Source: Phascolomyces articulosus (Eukaryota > Mucoromycota > Mucoromycetes > Mucorales > Lichtheimiaceae). From it: a stretch of 64,000 bases of DNA. The notes under the pieces were generated by a model, which worked only from the letters and a program-made list of their open reading frames with translations, was not told where the DNA came from and did no database searches. Position 1 is the stretch's first letter, and each line of letters begins with the position of its first letter. This document shows positions 1 to 12,400 of the stretch, piece after piece. Location of the stretch: positions 682,001 through 746,000 of the forward strand of contig JAIXMP010000020.1 of NCBI GenBank assembly GCA_025677815.1, in the 5' to 3' direction. The translations under genes and the position numbers were made by a program.

Positions 1-328
1 AATAATAAATATGCATCTGTTATAAACAACAAGGTTCAAACCATCCATTTCTTTTTTTAAAAAAAGTAACCATATCTTATATTTTGGCAAAATCATGCGT
101 AATTAAAAACAATATACTAATTCATATCCATGACAGCGACGTTATGAAAAGACATTAAATAAGATTGATCCGGACCCCAAAATTTTACTATAACAAAGAA
201 AACAATAATCACCATGACAATGAATATAGTATCCTTTTTTTTCAATATTTAAAGGATAAAACTATCCCTTTCTTTTTTATTATTTTATTCTTTCTCTTCT
301 CTCTTTCTACTACAATCGATACGACAGC
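1..328. other. AT-rich upstream region of the TBC gene
   Basis: No gene is visible here. The last 80 bases before the ATG at 329 are rich in T and C (a run of TTCTTT/TCTCTT units around 265-308), like the pyrimidine tracts in front of other starts in this window, so this is probably the promoter and 5' leader of the following gene. A short open frame on the plus strand (165-350) overlaps that leader and has low-complexity composition; I do not regard it as coding. Confidence 0.5.
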
Positions 329-1791
329 ATGTCAGTATCCAAATATTTAAAAATATTACAACGTCAACATCACAATCAAGATGAGACTGAGAATAGCTTG
401 ACGGAGCTTCGTTGGGGTGTATTGCATAGTCCATGTCCTTTGGAGGTAAAATCGCTTTCATGATAAAAATAGCTTTCATGATAAAATACTGATGACCCCT
501 CCAATCCTTTCTACTAACCCAAAAATCAAATGATATTTACTATTATATGAAAAAAAAAAGCTACGAGGATGGGTTTGGAAGGTACTTCTCCGACTATGTG
601 ATAGTGTTTCTGCGTCATGTTATATCAAGCTAGTAGAACGCGGTCCTAGTCCAATGGACACAAAGATTCGTAACGATACGTTTCGAACAATGACAACCGA
701 TGAATACTTTCTTGAACAAGTATCTGAAGATATGTTAATTCGCGTTTTGAATGCATTTGTATGGATCAGCCAGCAAGGTTAGTTTTTAATCAAGGAAAAA
801 AAGAAGTGAGAAATAAAAATAAAGTTAGAGGTGTTATTTTTTGCTGATCGTTATGGATTGTGGGAATGATTAGATAGTCGAGCACAAGATACTTCGGAAG
901 AACTTCAACTACGATCATCATTACAGCAAAAGTCATCAGCTGAATTGACGTATGTTCAAGGAATGAATGTTCTGGCTGCGCCGTTTTTAATGGTACTTCC
1001 TGAAATGGAAGCGTTTTTTGCATTTTCGACGTTTCTTTGGCAATGGTGTCCTTTGTATGTACATCCAAATCTAAACGGTGTTCACTGTGGGTTAAAGGTA
1101 TATATTCTGGAGAAAGAAAGAAGAGAAAAGGAGAGGAGAATTGACTTATTTCTTTTTTGGATAAAACGGTTACACAAACACAAAAAAAAGTTGGTAGATA
1201 TGTGTTTGCGAGCTCTTGATCCTGAGCTTTATGGCTATCTATTGGGAAAAGGTTTAACAGCAAATATGTACGCTTTTCCTTGTAAGTATGAATATAAAAT
1301 CTCTGTCAATTTTTACTAGAAAACAAGCAGAGTACTAATGGCCCTTATTTTTCTATATTATAGCTGTATTGACCTTTTCAGCATGTACACCGCCAGTAAC
1401 AGAAGTATTACGATTGTGGGATATCATGTTTGCGTTTGGATTTCACCTTAATATACTTTACATTGTTGCTCAGTTACAACTTGCCCGTAATGATATCTTT
1501 AATTCCCCAAGGTAACCATGAGTAACCTATTTGAATCACAATTCAACATCTGATCGACATAACTCAAACTAAAATGTAAAAAAAAGTCCAATGAAAATAC
1601 TTAGGAAACTGCCACCACTCAAAGCACATGCCATTATAGAATTAGCAGTGACATCTTGTAAAGAATTGCCATCAAAACTTTACGAAAATCTCGTTCGACA
1701 TCTTTATGATGAAAGAGTGACCGTTGAATTAGGTGTCACTTCTGCTCCTGTTAATAATCAACATCAATCCAATCGTTATTATAGAAGATAA
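329..1791 (+). CDS. Bub2/Cdc16-like TBC-domain Rab-type GTPase-activating protein
   Basis: Six exons: 329-445, 561-777, 874-1097, 1191-1281, 1364-1511 and 1587-1791, giving 333 residues, close to the roughly 300 residues of yeast Bub2 and fission-yeast Cdc16. Both TBC catalytic fingers are visible: the arginine finger IxxDxxR (IRNDTFR, residues 75-81) and the glutamine finger YxQ (YVQ, 138-140, inside TYVQGMNVL). Family knowledge: Bub2/Cdc16 works with Bfa1/Byr4 at the spindle pole as the GAP for Tem1/Spg1, restraining mitotic exit and septation. The C-terminal end (LPPLKAHAIIEL onward) resembles this subgroup more than generic Gyp proteins, which is why I prefer Bub2 over another TBC protein. 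All introns are GT-AG and 75-115 bp long, and the joined frame stays open. The start is the first ATG of the open frame, after a pyrimidine-rich leader. Confidence 0.85.
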
Positions 1792-4700
1792 AGACAAATA
1801 TATAAATATATTATTAATTTTAGAAAATAAATGCAATGTAATTTGTATTACAACAAAGTCGTTATGTAATTAAATGTTTGTGAATAACAATGAACAATAA
1901 GGGGGAAGATGGGTGTGTATTTTAATTTAATATTAGTATGATTATTTATTGGGTCATTCCATATACTTGGTTGACCAACTTAATATACTTCCTTATACGT
2001 TTAATATATATAAGTTTTGCATGCAATAGAAGTCGTGCTCATCATATTCCTTCTTGTTTATAAAAGAGGACTCTATTTTATTATATATCAGTAGTAGTTA
2101 TTACGTAATAGTTATGCATAATGTCCTTACTATGATGACGATATATTTGCGAGCCTGCTATATGATACATATTTTATATATTGGATCGTGATTTATTAAT
2201 TAATAATAATTGTATTTTCCACCAGAAAGGAATTAAAACATGTAGATAATATAGATACTTTATTCATTGTTAATAAAAACATGATGCAGCCACCATACCT
2301 CTTATAGCATATCATTTATATATCTACTTTACGCATTGCAATATCAAACAGGGTTGCATAAATGTATAATTTTGTAAAAAAGAAAAAAAACCATTGTTGA
2401 GAGAATAACATGTATAATTTCGAAACCTTTCTATTCACAAATAATTGTTGTATTATATTATGGTCATCGGAAGTTTGGTATTACCTTTAAATGCATTTAA
2501 ATGTTAGACTGATGTTTTATTTACATTTTTTACCTGTATTTACATTTATTACCTCTATTTAATTTTAAAGACATATAAATGTATTAATGCTTAACATTTA
2601 AATGCATTTAAAGTATGCTCATCATGTGACAAATGTTTCCCACATTCGTCTTTTATCACTTTTCTCGTTTTCTTGGATAAGAAAGGGTTAGAGAAGAATG
2701 CAAAATATTGAGTTTTGAGCAAAGTAATATATAATAACGATGGATTCTGGTAGCTATCAGTGTGATATGCAATATCGTAATTGTCTGAAGAAGTGTAAAA
2801 TTGTAATGAAGGGTAACATGCTATGGTACCAATGGTAAACGATAAAATTAGTAGCAAATAAAACGCCACATGAAGTTGCACAATGTAAACATGATAAACT
2901 ATACACTAGTATGTGGAATATGAGCACATAGTAGGGGCATTTGAATGCATTTGAATGCATTTATATGTATTTAACGGTACCTTATCATCATTTAAATGTT
3001 AATAAAGCTGGGGGGTTACCTTTATTGCCTTTGAACCCTTTAAACACAATTAAATGCATTTAAATGTAAATACAGGCAAAGACAAAGAATCCAATGGTAT
3101 TACCTTTTAAGGGTATCAATAATATGTCATTGTTTGTTTTGCCTCTCTTCTATCTTTCATGTACGGTGTTGTGTAATAGAATATATAAGTAGTCGAGGAT
3201 TCCCTAGTGGTGAGTTGTCATAAAAAAACATGTATTATTATATACTGCAGGAATTATCATTAAGTATATAAATTGAAATTAGCATGTAAATATACTGCTT
3301 TGTGCAGTGATAAGAAGAACGCATATATCTCTATAATGTAAATACCGAGTGATAAGAAGTATTCATCTGTGATGAAGGACACTTTTTCTTTTCGTGTACC
3401 TTCGATGTTTTCAGGGCCATTCACTTAAACTATCTATATACTATTAATTCATCATTGTCGTCATCATGTTGTGTGATACATGATTATTTGATAGCATTTT
3501 GACTAACAAAAAAAACTCACCATCAATGATCATGTAGTTCAAATCATGACACATCCCTCAAAACAGTCGGATCAGAATATGCACCATCCATGCGATCATC
3601 ATCACGGCTGCGTTATTTTTTTCTCCCGATTCAGATACGAAATGGTTTATCTTTTGCATCATCTTAAATTGGTATCGGTTTTATTAATAAGTTAAAGTAA
3701 TTATTAAAAACTGGATGGAAATATTTCATGGAATATCATACTGTTTTTTCGGCTTAAAGGATCTATTATACATCCATGGCTCCGGCCCTCTAAGTAGAAG
3801 CACATCAAGTAGTGTAGTAGAATAAGGTTTTTTGGAAGCTTTGATTTGCGCCATTATACGTTGGAAACCCTGTAAATGGTATAGGTCTCAAAAGTTTGAA
3901 CGTGGTGGGGCTGATGATCACACAAACTCAGAAATATGGCTATTATCTCATATTTGGATAAACGGTAGGCCGTGCATTCGACAATATGTAAATACTGGTG
4001 GTTAGATAATTATATATATTTATATATATGTATCATGTAAGCTAATTACATTTCTGTTCATTTCATACCGATTGTAATAGCAATTCTTGAATTTGTAGAG
4101 GTGAAAATGCTTGTATAGCTTCAAGTAGTAGCAAAAAAAATAAGGAGAACTTGAGAGAAAGAAAAAGGGAAGGCCAGTTGTTGTGACTATTCTAAAGAAA
4201 AAAATGAAGCCTGGTGGAGGAGAAAAAGGTGACAGTGATGATGCAGAATTAATCAGAGAACAACATCTTCTCATGACTGCGTGGGTGATGATGATAAAAA
4301 AAGGAAAAGGAGGAGTGTAAGGGTTATAGGGTTTTGAGATATAAACCGTACTATCCAAACATAATCTTTAATATTCATATAACCTTTTTCCAGTAATTAA
4401 TATCCTATATAACATTTAGCCTGTGATATTATAATTGTCTGTGCACATCACTCATTTTTCATTCGGACAAAAAATATGGTATAGCAATAAAAAAGATAAG
4501 TGGATTTTGCAACCGACCAATAGAAAACAGCTGTTTGACTTTATTCAGGTACTCATTTAGGATTCACATTATTTAGTTTTAGATTTAAAAAATAAAAGGA
4601 TAATCGGGATATAATAAAAGAGAAAAAGAAGCCTTTTTATTTTTTTATCTATTGCTGCATGCATATTATCTTTTATATTATTAATGATACTTGTATGGCT

Positions 4701-5567
4701 TAAAAGAATATAAATATAAAAGCATGTACAACCTTTTTACTGTACTTGGCTTACGTGATTTCTTTGTTCATATGATATAGCCTATTAAAGAAAGAAAAAG
4801 AAGGTCCAGATGTGCCGTTTTTGTTTGGTCCTGGAATTAAATAGAAAGTCAATCATATCAGTAACTGGCTAACTAGCTATTGTCGGTGATCTGAAACTAG
4901 ACTTGTCTCAAACCTGTCGAATAATAATTCTTCATATTAAACAAAACTGGTTAAATAGTTTATTAATGGATGAACTCTATATCCAGGTTTGCTTTTACTT
5001 TATTATAGTTATAAAGTAAAATGGTGATAGGATGATGATGATGAGGTAATTTTTTTAAAGTTCTTTATGCATATCATGAACAGGATCGTCATCATGAGTC
5101 GAAGTGCTAACAATAAAATAAGCCATCGTCATAAGATGTAAAATTGTGTGTACAAGCCCTTCTTATTAATAATGAATATATTTATACAACCAGAAACAAG
5201 CTGTAAAGTTTTTATTCAGGTGGTTCGCCGAATACCGTTTTTGTAGTTTTACAAGCATTTTTATTGGTCGTAATGACGTTGCTACGCAGGATTTCTTTTC
5301 CGCTCATTTCCACCAATTCAACCCAGCTGCCGGCCCCTCTTCACTTACACCCCCAAATAGCCTTATCTTCTTGCTGTTGGTTCCTTTTCCCCCACACCCC
5401 CCACATTGGGTTCAGTTTTATATTTATAGGTTATTTCAGACCAAAGAGAAAAGGGGAAAAATATATAAACACTCAAATTGTGCCTTTTTTTTGCTTCTCT
5501 TTTTGTTTTCTTCTTCTTTAACTTATTTACCATTATTATATAAAGAATATTATTAAAAATAGAAAGG
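1792..5567. other. Long AT-rich intergenic region
   Basis: I see no supported gene in these 3.8 kb. It holds the repeat-bounded patch at 2476-3107 (separate entry). Open frames such as 2591-2881 (-) and 4020-4358 (-) are low complexity and match no family I recognise. A 42-codon minus-strand frame beginning with the ATG near 3853 is open through about 3730 but too short to call. The last 150 bases before 5568 contain CCCCACACCC-type and pyrimidine-rich stretches and are probably the promoter of the next gene. Confidence 0.5.
2476..3107. repeat. 632-bp AT-rich patch bounded by 13-bp direct repeats, with repeated TTTAAATGCATTTAAATG units
   Basis: The 13-mer TGGTATTACCTTT occurs at 2476-2488 and again at 3095-3107 in the same orientation; its core GGTATTACC is palindromic. 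Between them the near-palindrome TTTAAATGCATTTAAATG or close variants recur at 2486-2503, 2595-2612, 2937-2972 (three degenerate units) and 3050-3066. The layout could be a small non-autonomous element with a duplicated target, or a patch of replication or scaffold-type AT-rich repeats. There is no coding capacity. The repeats are seen directly; their origin is inference. Confidence 0.45.
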
Positions 5568-6038
5568 ATGTCCCTTATCACTCGTTTATCTCATCAAACT
5601 GTTCTTCCCTCTTTATACAGTTGTGCAAGCCATCGATGTGCTTCTGTATTAGCATCTATGCCTCCTAAGCCTGTGGAAGATCAACCTCAACAACCTCAAC
5701 AACAATCATCACAGCCACCCAACCCTTTAACACAAACAGCACAACAAACCCTCGATTATATTGTCACTCCAGCATCTGCTCCATTAACAACACCTTCAAA
5801 TAATGCTTTCCATCCTGATTATATACCCAAACCTGTCAAGGCTCGTCTTACTTTGGATGAACTTAAAGAAGTTCTGGATACCTCCAAGACTTTGTTAAAT
5901 CATTTACAATCCGAGTATTTGGAACATCAAACACTTCAAGATACCATGGTTGAACTTACAAAGGAACAACAAGCACTCTTAAAAACTTTACGTAAAAATG
6001 CCTGTAAACTTAATAATAATGACGATGAAAACTCATAG
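5568..6038 (+). CDS. Orphan 156-residue protein, possible mitochondrial presequence plus coiled coil
   Basis: Single-exon gene that I do not recognise. The first 30 residues (MSLITRLSHQTVL...) contain Arg, Ser and Leu without acidic residues, as in a mitochondrial targeting sequence. Residues about 33-75 are a Pro/Gln-rich linker. The last 65 residues (ARLTLDELKEVL to TLRKNA) form a heptad-rich, charged helix that probably makes a coiled coil. There is no membrane segment and no catalytic motif. A pyrimidine-rich leader precedes the ATG, and a T-rich region follows the TAG stop, consistent with an expressed gene. It is convergent with the minus-strand gene ending at 6545. A second Met at residue 31 (ASMPPKP) could give a shorter product without the presequence. 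Function unknown. Confidence 0.6.
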   Translation: MSLITRLSHQTVLPSLYSCASHRCASVLASMPPKPVEDQPQQPQQQSSQPPNPLTQTAQQTLDYIVTPASAPLTTPSNNAFHPDYIPKPVKARLTLDELKEVLDTSKTLLNHLQSEYLEHQTLQDTMVELTKEQQALLKTLRKNACKLNNNDDENS

Positions 6039-6544
6039 ACTTCTTCTTATTCTTTATTATCCTTATTATTATATTATTTTCATGTTCTTATTATTTATCT
6101 TGCATCAAACAACAACAACTTACTCCATCTACTACTTTCCCCTTTTTCTTCATCGTCATCCTTATTATTTTCTTTACATATAAAAAAGCATAATCATTTA
6201 TACACACAACCCCCCACACCCATTTTATATACATTTTCATACAATTTTGCATATCCAGCAACATTCCATTCACCTCATTTTACGATAATATATATTCAAT
6301 TAATAATAAAAATATACAAACAAATCAAAAGAGAAAAAGCATGATTGTTATTTTCTAAGATACTATGTGTACATATGATATGATGATCTCAAAAGATAAT
6401 CACTCACTATCAAAAAAAAACATGTGAGATTGATAAAAAGGAGAAGGAAAAAGTGATGATGATGATGATTATGATAGTAACAGTAATAATTATGATGATG
6501 ATATGTGATTCCAAAAAGAGTTTTTTTTTGTCCTTCTTTTCCAT
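6039..6544. other. Convergent 3' intergenic region
   Basis: Spacer between the 3' ends of the orphan gene on the plus strand and the small basic protein gene on the minus strand. It is AT-rich with T-rich runs, several AATAAA-like words (for example near 6304) and a GATGAT repeat around 6453-6502. Presumably it holds both polyadenylation sites. No gene seen. Confidence 0.5.
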
Positions 6545-6945
6545 TTACAGTTTTGTCAGTAATCCCATGGCATCTTCCATGTCATTATTAACTTTTTCGA
6601 ATTCTCGTTGTGCAGCTTGTACTTGTTCAAGTGACTTCTATTATAAACCCATAGAAACAATTGCTTAGTACTTCATTGGACACACACTATTTCATAGTAA
6701 CTCTTTATTTTTTATTTTTAATTTACCATGTTGCCTTGACTAACTTCTTGCTTTTTCTTTTTAGCAGGATTCAAGTGTGAAGATAAATCACTCATTAGAT
6801 TATCGAGTTTGTCAGTTAATTCTTCGTTTTTTAACTTGATTTTCTTTGGATTGAATTTTGATCTTTTAGGTGTTGCTTCATTCGACGTTTTTTTTCGGTC
6901 ATAAGGTTTAACTGTTTTCTTTGTTTCTCGTCGTTCTTTTGGCAT
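6545..6945 (-). CDS. Small Lys/Arg-rich coiled-coil protein, orphan
   Basis: Two exons on the minus strand, 6945-6727 and 6637-6545, giving 103 residues. The donor reads ATG/GTAAAT and the acceptor lies in TAGAAG, a tandem NAGNAG site, so one lysine may be optional. Residues 1-37 are strongly basic (KERRETKK, KPYDRKK, KRSKFNPKK) and look like a nuclear or nucleolar localisation region. Residues 38-60 and 74-103 are amphipathic helices (NEELTDKLDNLMSDLSS; EQVQAAQREFEKVNNDMEDAM) compatible with a coiled coil. I do not recognise the family; a small ribosome-biogenesis or chromatin factor is possible but is only a guess from composition. Without the second exon the frame stops two codons after the donor, so the splice is needed for the conserved-looking C-terminus. 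Confidence 0.6.
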
Positions 6946-8004
6946 CGTTTTATATCAATGAGGTTTTTTTTATGAATACCAAAAAAAAAGTAATTAAAAA
7001 AATTAAGCAAACAGAGAGAAAAAGCAAGTGAGGCTTGTTGCTCCGGTCCCCGCCGCATGATTATAGTGATTATGGATCTGTAGGATAAATATGGACAAGT
7101 GCAATATCGCAACATTAAGGTTGTGTTGGAATCCCCCCTCCTTTACCAACCTTCTTTTATTCCTCCCCACATCTTTTACCTGAAACGTCACGAAATAAGG
7201 AGAAGATTTAAAGATAAAGATAAAGATAGAAATCGATTATGTAAAGTCATGCGTTCAAATGAGTGATTTTCTCTCCACCCCCATGATGCTTATTATATTA
7301 TCATTATGGTTCTTTATTATTGTTTGCAAATCAATGCATTGGCTCGTGGAAAATAATATTTTTCCATAAACGATATAGATCCTCCTACTTTTTCACTTGT
7401 TGTCAATCAACAAGTTTAAGGCATACTTTCTAATTATATATATTAACTATATGAATTGTGAGTTTAATAGTAATACAAACATCATATAAAAAAGTTAATT
7501 CTTCTAAAATAAGCATCGACATGATCTACTATACAAGCTAAGTTTAAACATACTATTCATATAAAGATACCATTATAAAACCTGTAATTGATAGTTTGAC
7601 GCTGCTAATAACAACCAAAAGTTATGAATATATTATTCCTCGTTGAATCAAATAATATATAACAGCTGTGTAACGAGCTTTTTCTTTTAGAAATTGAAGG
7701 ACTATCTATCAAAGTGCGAATAGATAGAACTACCTGAATTATAATCATGTTAAGTAGTATTATTGGTAGAAGAGATCCCCTACATGTTCTTTCCCTACTA
7801 GAACTATACATGATAATGTTATAATATAAAGAACGAAAAGATATACTACGTTAAAATGTACATATTTAGCAAGCATCTTGTGGAAGATGTACGAACTGTC
7901 AAATTTCATCGAGTCAGATCGCTCCGACGCCAAAAAAATCTCCCGAGATAGATCCTTCATGCCCGCGCTCTCCATATACAGCCGCGCACGTTTGTTCTTG
8001 AACA
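6946..8004. other. Divergent intergenic region with bidirectional promoter
   Basis: About 1.06 kb between two divergently transcribed genes. A patch around 7030-7070 (CTCCGGTCCCCGCCGC) is unusually GC-rich for this window and could be a regulatory site close to the minus-strand gene. A second less AT-rich patch lies at 7890-8000, just before the quinone oxidoreductase start. An AAAGATAAAGATAAAGATA repeat sits at about 7208-7230. No gene supported. Confidence 0.45.
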
Positions 8005-9482
8005 ATGCTTTTGACTCGCCTTCGGTTCACACGCTCTTCTTTTGCTTTGGTTACTCCTCATTATCATAGATCTTTTATTCAAAGAATGTCAACAATGAAA
8101 GCAATCGTAGTCGAGAAGCCCGGTGCTCCCGAGCAACTGACTTACAAAGAAATTCCACGACCTCAAGCCAATGACAACACGATCGTCATTAAGAACCACG
8201 CCATCGGTAAATAGTAAAAGAGAGTGAAATAAAAATATATCCTTTATATTACACTGTTTTCTTTAACGCTCTGTGTTTGTTATATAGGCGTCAATTATAT
8301 TGATACATACCATCGAAGTGGTCTTTATACACTTCCTTTGCCTTTTGTTGTTGGCCGTGAAAGGTAATACATTTTAGCGATTGATTACTAATACAAAGGA
8401 AAAAAAAACTAAAAAAAATATGTTGTCAATTATTCACGTTTATTTGTTTGGTCTAATTTATTCTTTCTAAATTTTTCTATAGTGCAGGGGAAGTGACAGA
8501 AGTTGGCTCTGGCGTTAGTGATTTTAAAGTAGGTGATCGTGTCGTTTATATTGGTGGGGAAACTTATTCAGAATATACAGAAGCAAAGCCGGCAAGTGTG
8601 GAAAAAATCACAAATGATGTATCCTACGAAACTGCTGCTGCTGTAGGACTTCAAGGATTAACTGCGTTAACTCTTGTTCGTCATTGTTATCCTGTTAGTA
8701 AAGGAGGTAAGATAAGGACGATGATGTGATCATAGATTAAGAATATCTGGATAATATGCATGGCGCCAGTATACAAAAAATAAAAATATACTCATATATT
8801 AACAACCATATAGATTATATCCTTATTCATGCAGCGAGTGGAGGTGTGGGTCTCTTGTTATGTCAATTGGGTCGTCATTTTGGTGCTACTGTCATTGGTA
8901 CTGTGAGCACAGCGGAAAAAGCTGCTCTTGCCCGTGAAAATGGTGCTGACCATGTCATCAATTATACACAAGAGGATGTGGTTTCCAAGGTGAATGAAAT
9001 TACCAATGGATTAGGCTGTCATGCTGTTTTGGATGGTGTGGGAAAGTCGACTTGGGAAATATCATTGGAATGCACTCGTCGCTTAGGTACAATGGTATCC
9101 TTTGGTAATGCCTCTGGTGTTGTACCACCAGTAAGTTTCTTTTTTACTTTGTTATAACAATAGTAGCACGAGTGTAGAGAACATTAATATCATTAGGAAA
9201 AACTCAATGTATTCATCCATATAATTGCTTTTTTTTATCACATAATAGATTCCTATTTCAATCTTAGCACCCAAGAACCTCAAGTTGATGCGTCCCCAAG
9301 TATTTGGATTCTTAGCTACACGAGAAGAATCTGAGAGATGGTGGGGTGAATTATTTGAATTGCTTGCTAAGAATGTCATCACAACAAATATTTATAACAT
9401 TTATGACTTGAAGGATGCTCAACAAGCACATATCGATATTGAAAGTCGAAAGACAACTGGAAAACTTTTGCTCAAGCCTTAA
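8005..9482 (+). CDS. NADPH:quinone oxidoreductase, zeta-crystallin/Zta1 type (MDR superfamily)
   Basis: Five exons, 8005-8206, 8288-8363, 8483-8706, 8814-9130 and 9249-9482, encode 350 residues. The MDR core is clear: N-terminal GroES-like domain (VNYIDTYHRSGLY, VGRESAGEV, VGDRVVYIGG) and the NADPH-binding Rossmann motif AASGGVGLLLCQLG. There are no zinc-binding cysteines, as expected for the quinone reductase branch. Family knowledge: these enzymes transfer one electron from NADPH to quinones and reduce reactive enones. The first 27 residues (MLLTRLRFTRSSFALV...) are basic and free of acidic residues, as in a mitochondrial presequence. In-frame ATGs at residues 28 and 31 (MSTMKAIVV) coincide with the normal start of the family, so leaky initiation could give both mitochondrial and cytosolic forms. 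Introns are 81-119 bp, GT-AG. Confidence 0.92.
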
Positions 9483-12400
9483 ATTTGGGTGTTATGTGAA
9501 TATATATTCAATAGATTAGCTATATAGAAGTTGGCTGGTGTATATAAAATTTGCTTCTTCCATGTCTCATTTATCACACTACTATATATAACTATTATTG
9601 ATTTTTTTAAATATAATTAACTATGGACATATATATGTATATATTTGTATACATACGGGTGTATCTTCTTTGACGGTAAAATAAGTGGATTATGATTGAT
9701 ATCGTTTAACACTTATTTTTAATTAAATAAGAAAAAAAGATAATAAATAACTTCTCTGGAGCATATCATAACTATTCTACTTTGAACATCCACACATTAC
9801 TATTATTTTTTATCACAATTTTCGTGGTCACTGTTTTCATTTTATGACTTGAAATTATTAGCAAACAAAAGTTTTATTCTTTTTGGTAATAAATGAACCT
9901 TCTCTGTCAAACGATTGGTTGTTTTAACTCAGAACATTTCTAATTTAGGAAGGAGGTGAGTTAAGAATACTAAAATCGAGGTAATGGGATTTATTAAGGA
10001 CATCAAGATTTTCGCTTAAGGACACCAAAGTTTCATCTTCACGCCTTCCTTACAGACACCAAACCCAATTTTTTATTTTCTTGTTTTTGTGATAAAGGTT
10101 TGTACTAATGCTCTTTTATTATGTTTTTTTTTCAAGCATGTTTATATCAATTTTACGTTAGTCATGGTATCTACAAATAGGATATACCCACAGTAGTATT
10201 CATAGATTACTTCTATAAATATATTATTGTTAATAAATGTAATTATTACTGTCTTCACGACAACGGTTTTTTTTTCATGCATGATAAAAACTACGGAAAC
10301 ATAAGCTTGCATAAAATCAGAGAAATACGTAACAAGAACGCTCTAGATTTTGTATATTTGGGTTTCTTTTCGATGACAAGTTATTAGCACATTGGCATAA
10401 ATGAGTTAGTAATTTTTATTTATTTAACTGGAAGAAAAAAGAGTACTATTAGTTCGAATGGTTATGAAGAAAATATAAAGCCCAATATTGTACTTTTTTA
10501 GTAAGTTGATATAAGAAAATTAGTACGCAGTGAAAAAATATAATAAAAGAAGTAGTAATAATAGATGCAAAACGATATATATATATTTATCAAAAAAGTG
10601 CATATCGTCATACTAGTAAGTAATATATAATTATGGAATTATGTTGCTATTTAAAAAGTTATGATGCTTTGGTCTGTACGTATAAAAGAATGATGAACAA
10701 ACATAACACTACGGAAAAGAAACTTGTTAAATATAGTTCATGTATTTGTAACTTGTTATGGGGGTACGTGGTAAAATATCTGTTTGGACCAATTGTATTG
10801 AAATTATCAAAATGAACAATATTTAACATGTTTCCTTCCTGGGTGCAAACATTCAATATTTTGGTTGTCCAGAAAAACTATTTTTTTAATAAAGTAGCTG
10901 ATTCTTGTTTTGTTGCTGATATCAATATAAATAAGAAGAATAAAACAGAATGGTCAGATACTATATATAGTACATAATAAAGACACTGACATGAACACCT
11001 CCCCCACTGAAGAATTAGTGTATGTATTGAAGATCTAAACTACATATCATTAGTGACTATGAACTCGATTAATCCTCTCCAGAACTTAAACCACAAAAAT
11101 GAAAAGTAGTCAACTATTTTTTTTTTTAAATTAGGGATAATAGAGACAGGTAATTTTAGTTTTTTTTTTCTTTCATCAAAAAATATAATACTCCTGACAA
11201 CATAGGTTAAATCAGGTTTTTTTCTGGTAAAATAAACAATACGTATACCTAGATTATGATTTTGTTAAATGAAATACTTTTTTTTATGCAGTCTCTTTCT
11301 TGTGATTTTGTATAGACTATGAAAGAAAGAAAAAGAATGATCACTATATTATTCCATTAGCATAGTAAAATATAATAAAAATAGCAGCTATCATATTATT
11401 GTTATGATTGTTCGTATACGCACAATGAATTGTAAATAGCATAAAGAGGTATTCTATTAAAATGAAATTATTCCTGATGAACTTGCATTTTTTCATGTAT
11501 TCATCGGACTATTCGGGTTAATTATTTCTTATGGTGCTAAAATTAAGTTTAATACAGGAAAACAAAGAATCATTTCTTTGTTTTGAGGAAGTTGTTATTG
11601 GGAAAAATAAAAAGTCGTCAGTTACAGAAAGAATTGATATTATGTTTATAGACAACAAAGAACCAGCAATAAGATTGGGTCCAAAAGAACAACTATAAAA
11701 GGAGTGAATATTTTTTCTTTTTTTTTTCTCCATCAAATCTTTCACACACAAGCACACAAGCACACACGCATAAAGTGTAATTACTACTATTTCTCTTTTG
11801 TGGGTAGCGTTGGAATTCAATGTTAAACTTTAATGTATATATATCTAATATGTTATGACGAACTGTTTCTTTATTTTATAGTTCCGTTGTCTTCGACAAC
11901 GGTCTTCCGGGTGCCCTGGGATGGTTCCTCATTTTTCATCAACGACCATTTGCTTGGAGTTTTTGCAAGGTTTTCTATTGTAAAAAAAGCCTTGTAGTTG
12001 CTCAGTACAAGTATGGTCACATGTTGATAAATTATGGGGGGTGTGGCCATCGGCAGGAAGCATCCTCTATACTTACGTGGTAAGCATTAAATCTTTGTTT
12101 ATTATATACATCAATTACCAAACAATAATACTAGTACGACACCACTTTTTTTTTACATGTCAAGATATTTCTTCTGGCCAGGACCTTACAATTTGCTTAT
12201 ATGATAAGTTATTATACATTTAATAATTTATTGAGAATCGGATCAAAGAGGAGTGTAATTGTGGTTACTTTATAATCGTTTACTAACTTACTCGTATCAT
12301 TGTTGTTATTTCTTTATTTAGATATAAGCATTTTGTTTGGATCTGGCTTTAGATTAGAAATATCTTGATTTGTAAAAATAATTTAATAAAATGTAACGGT

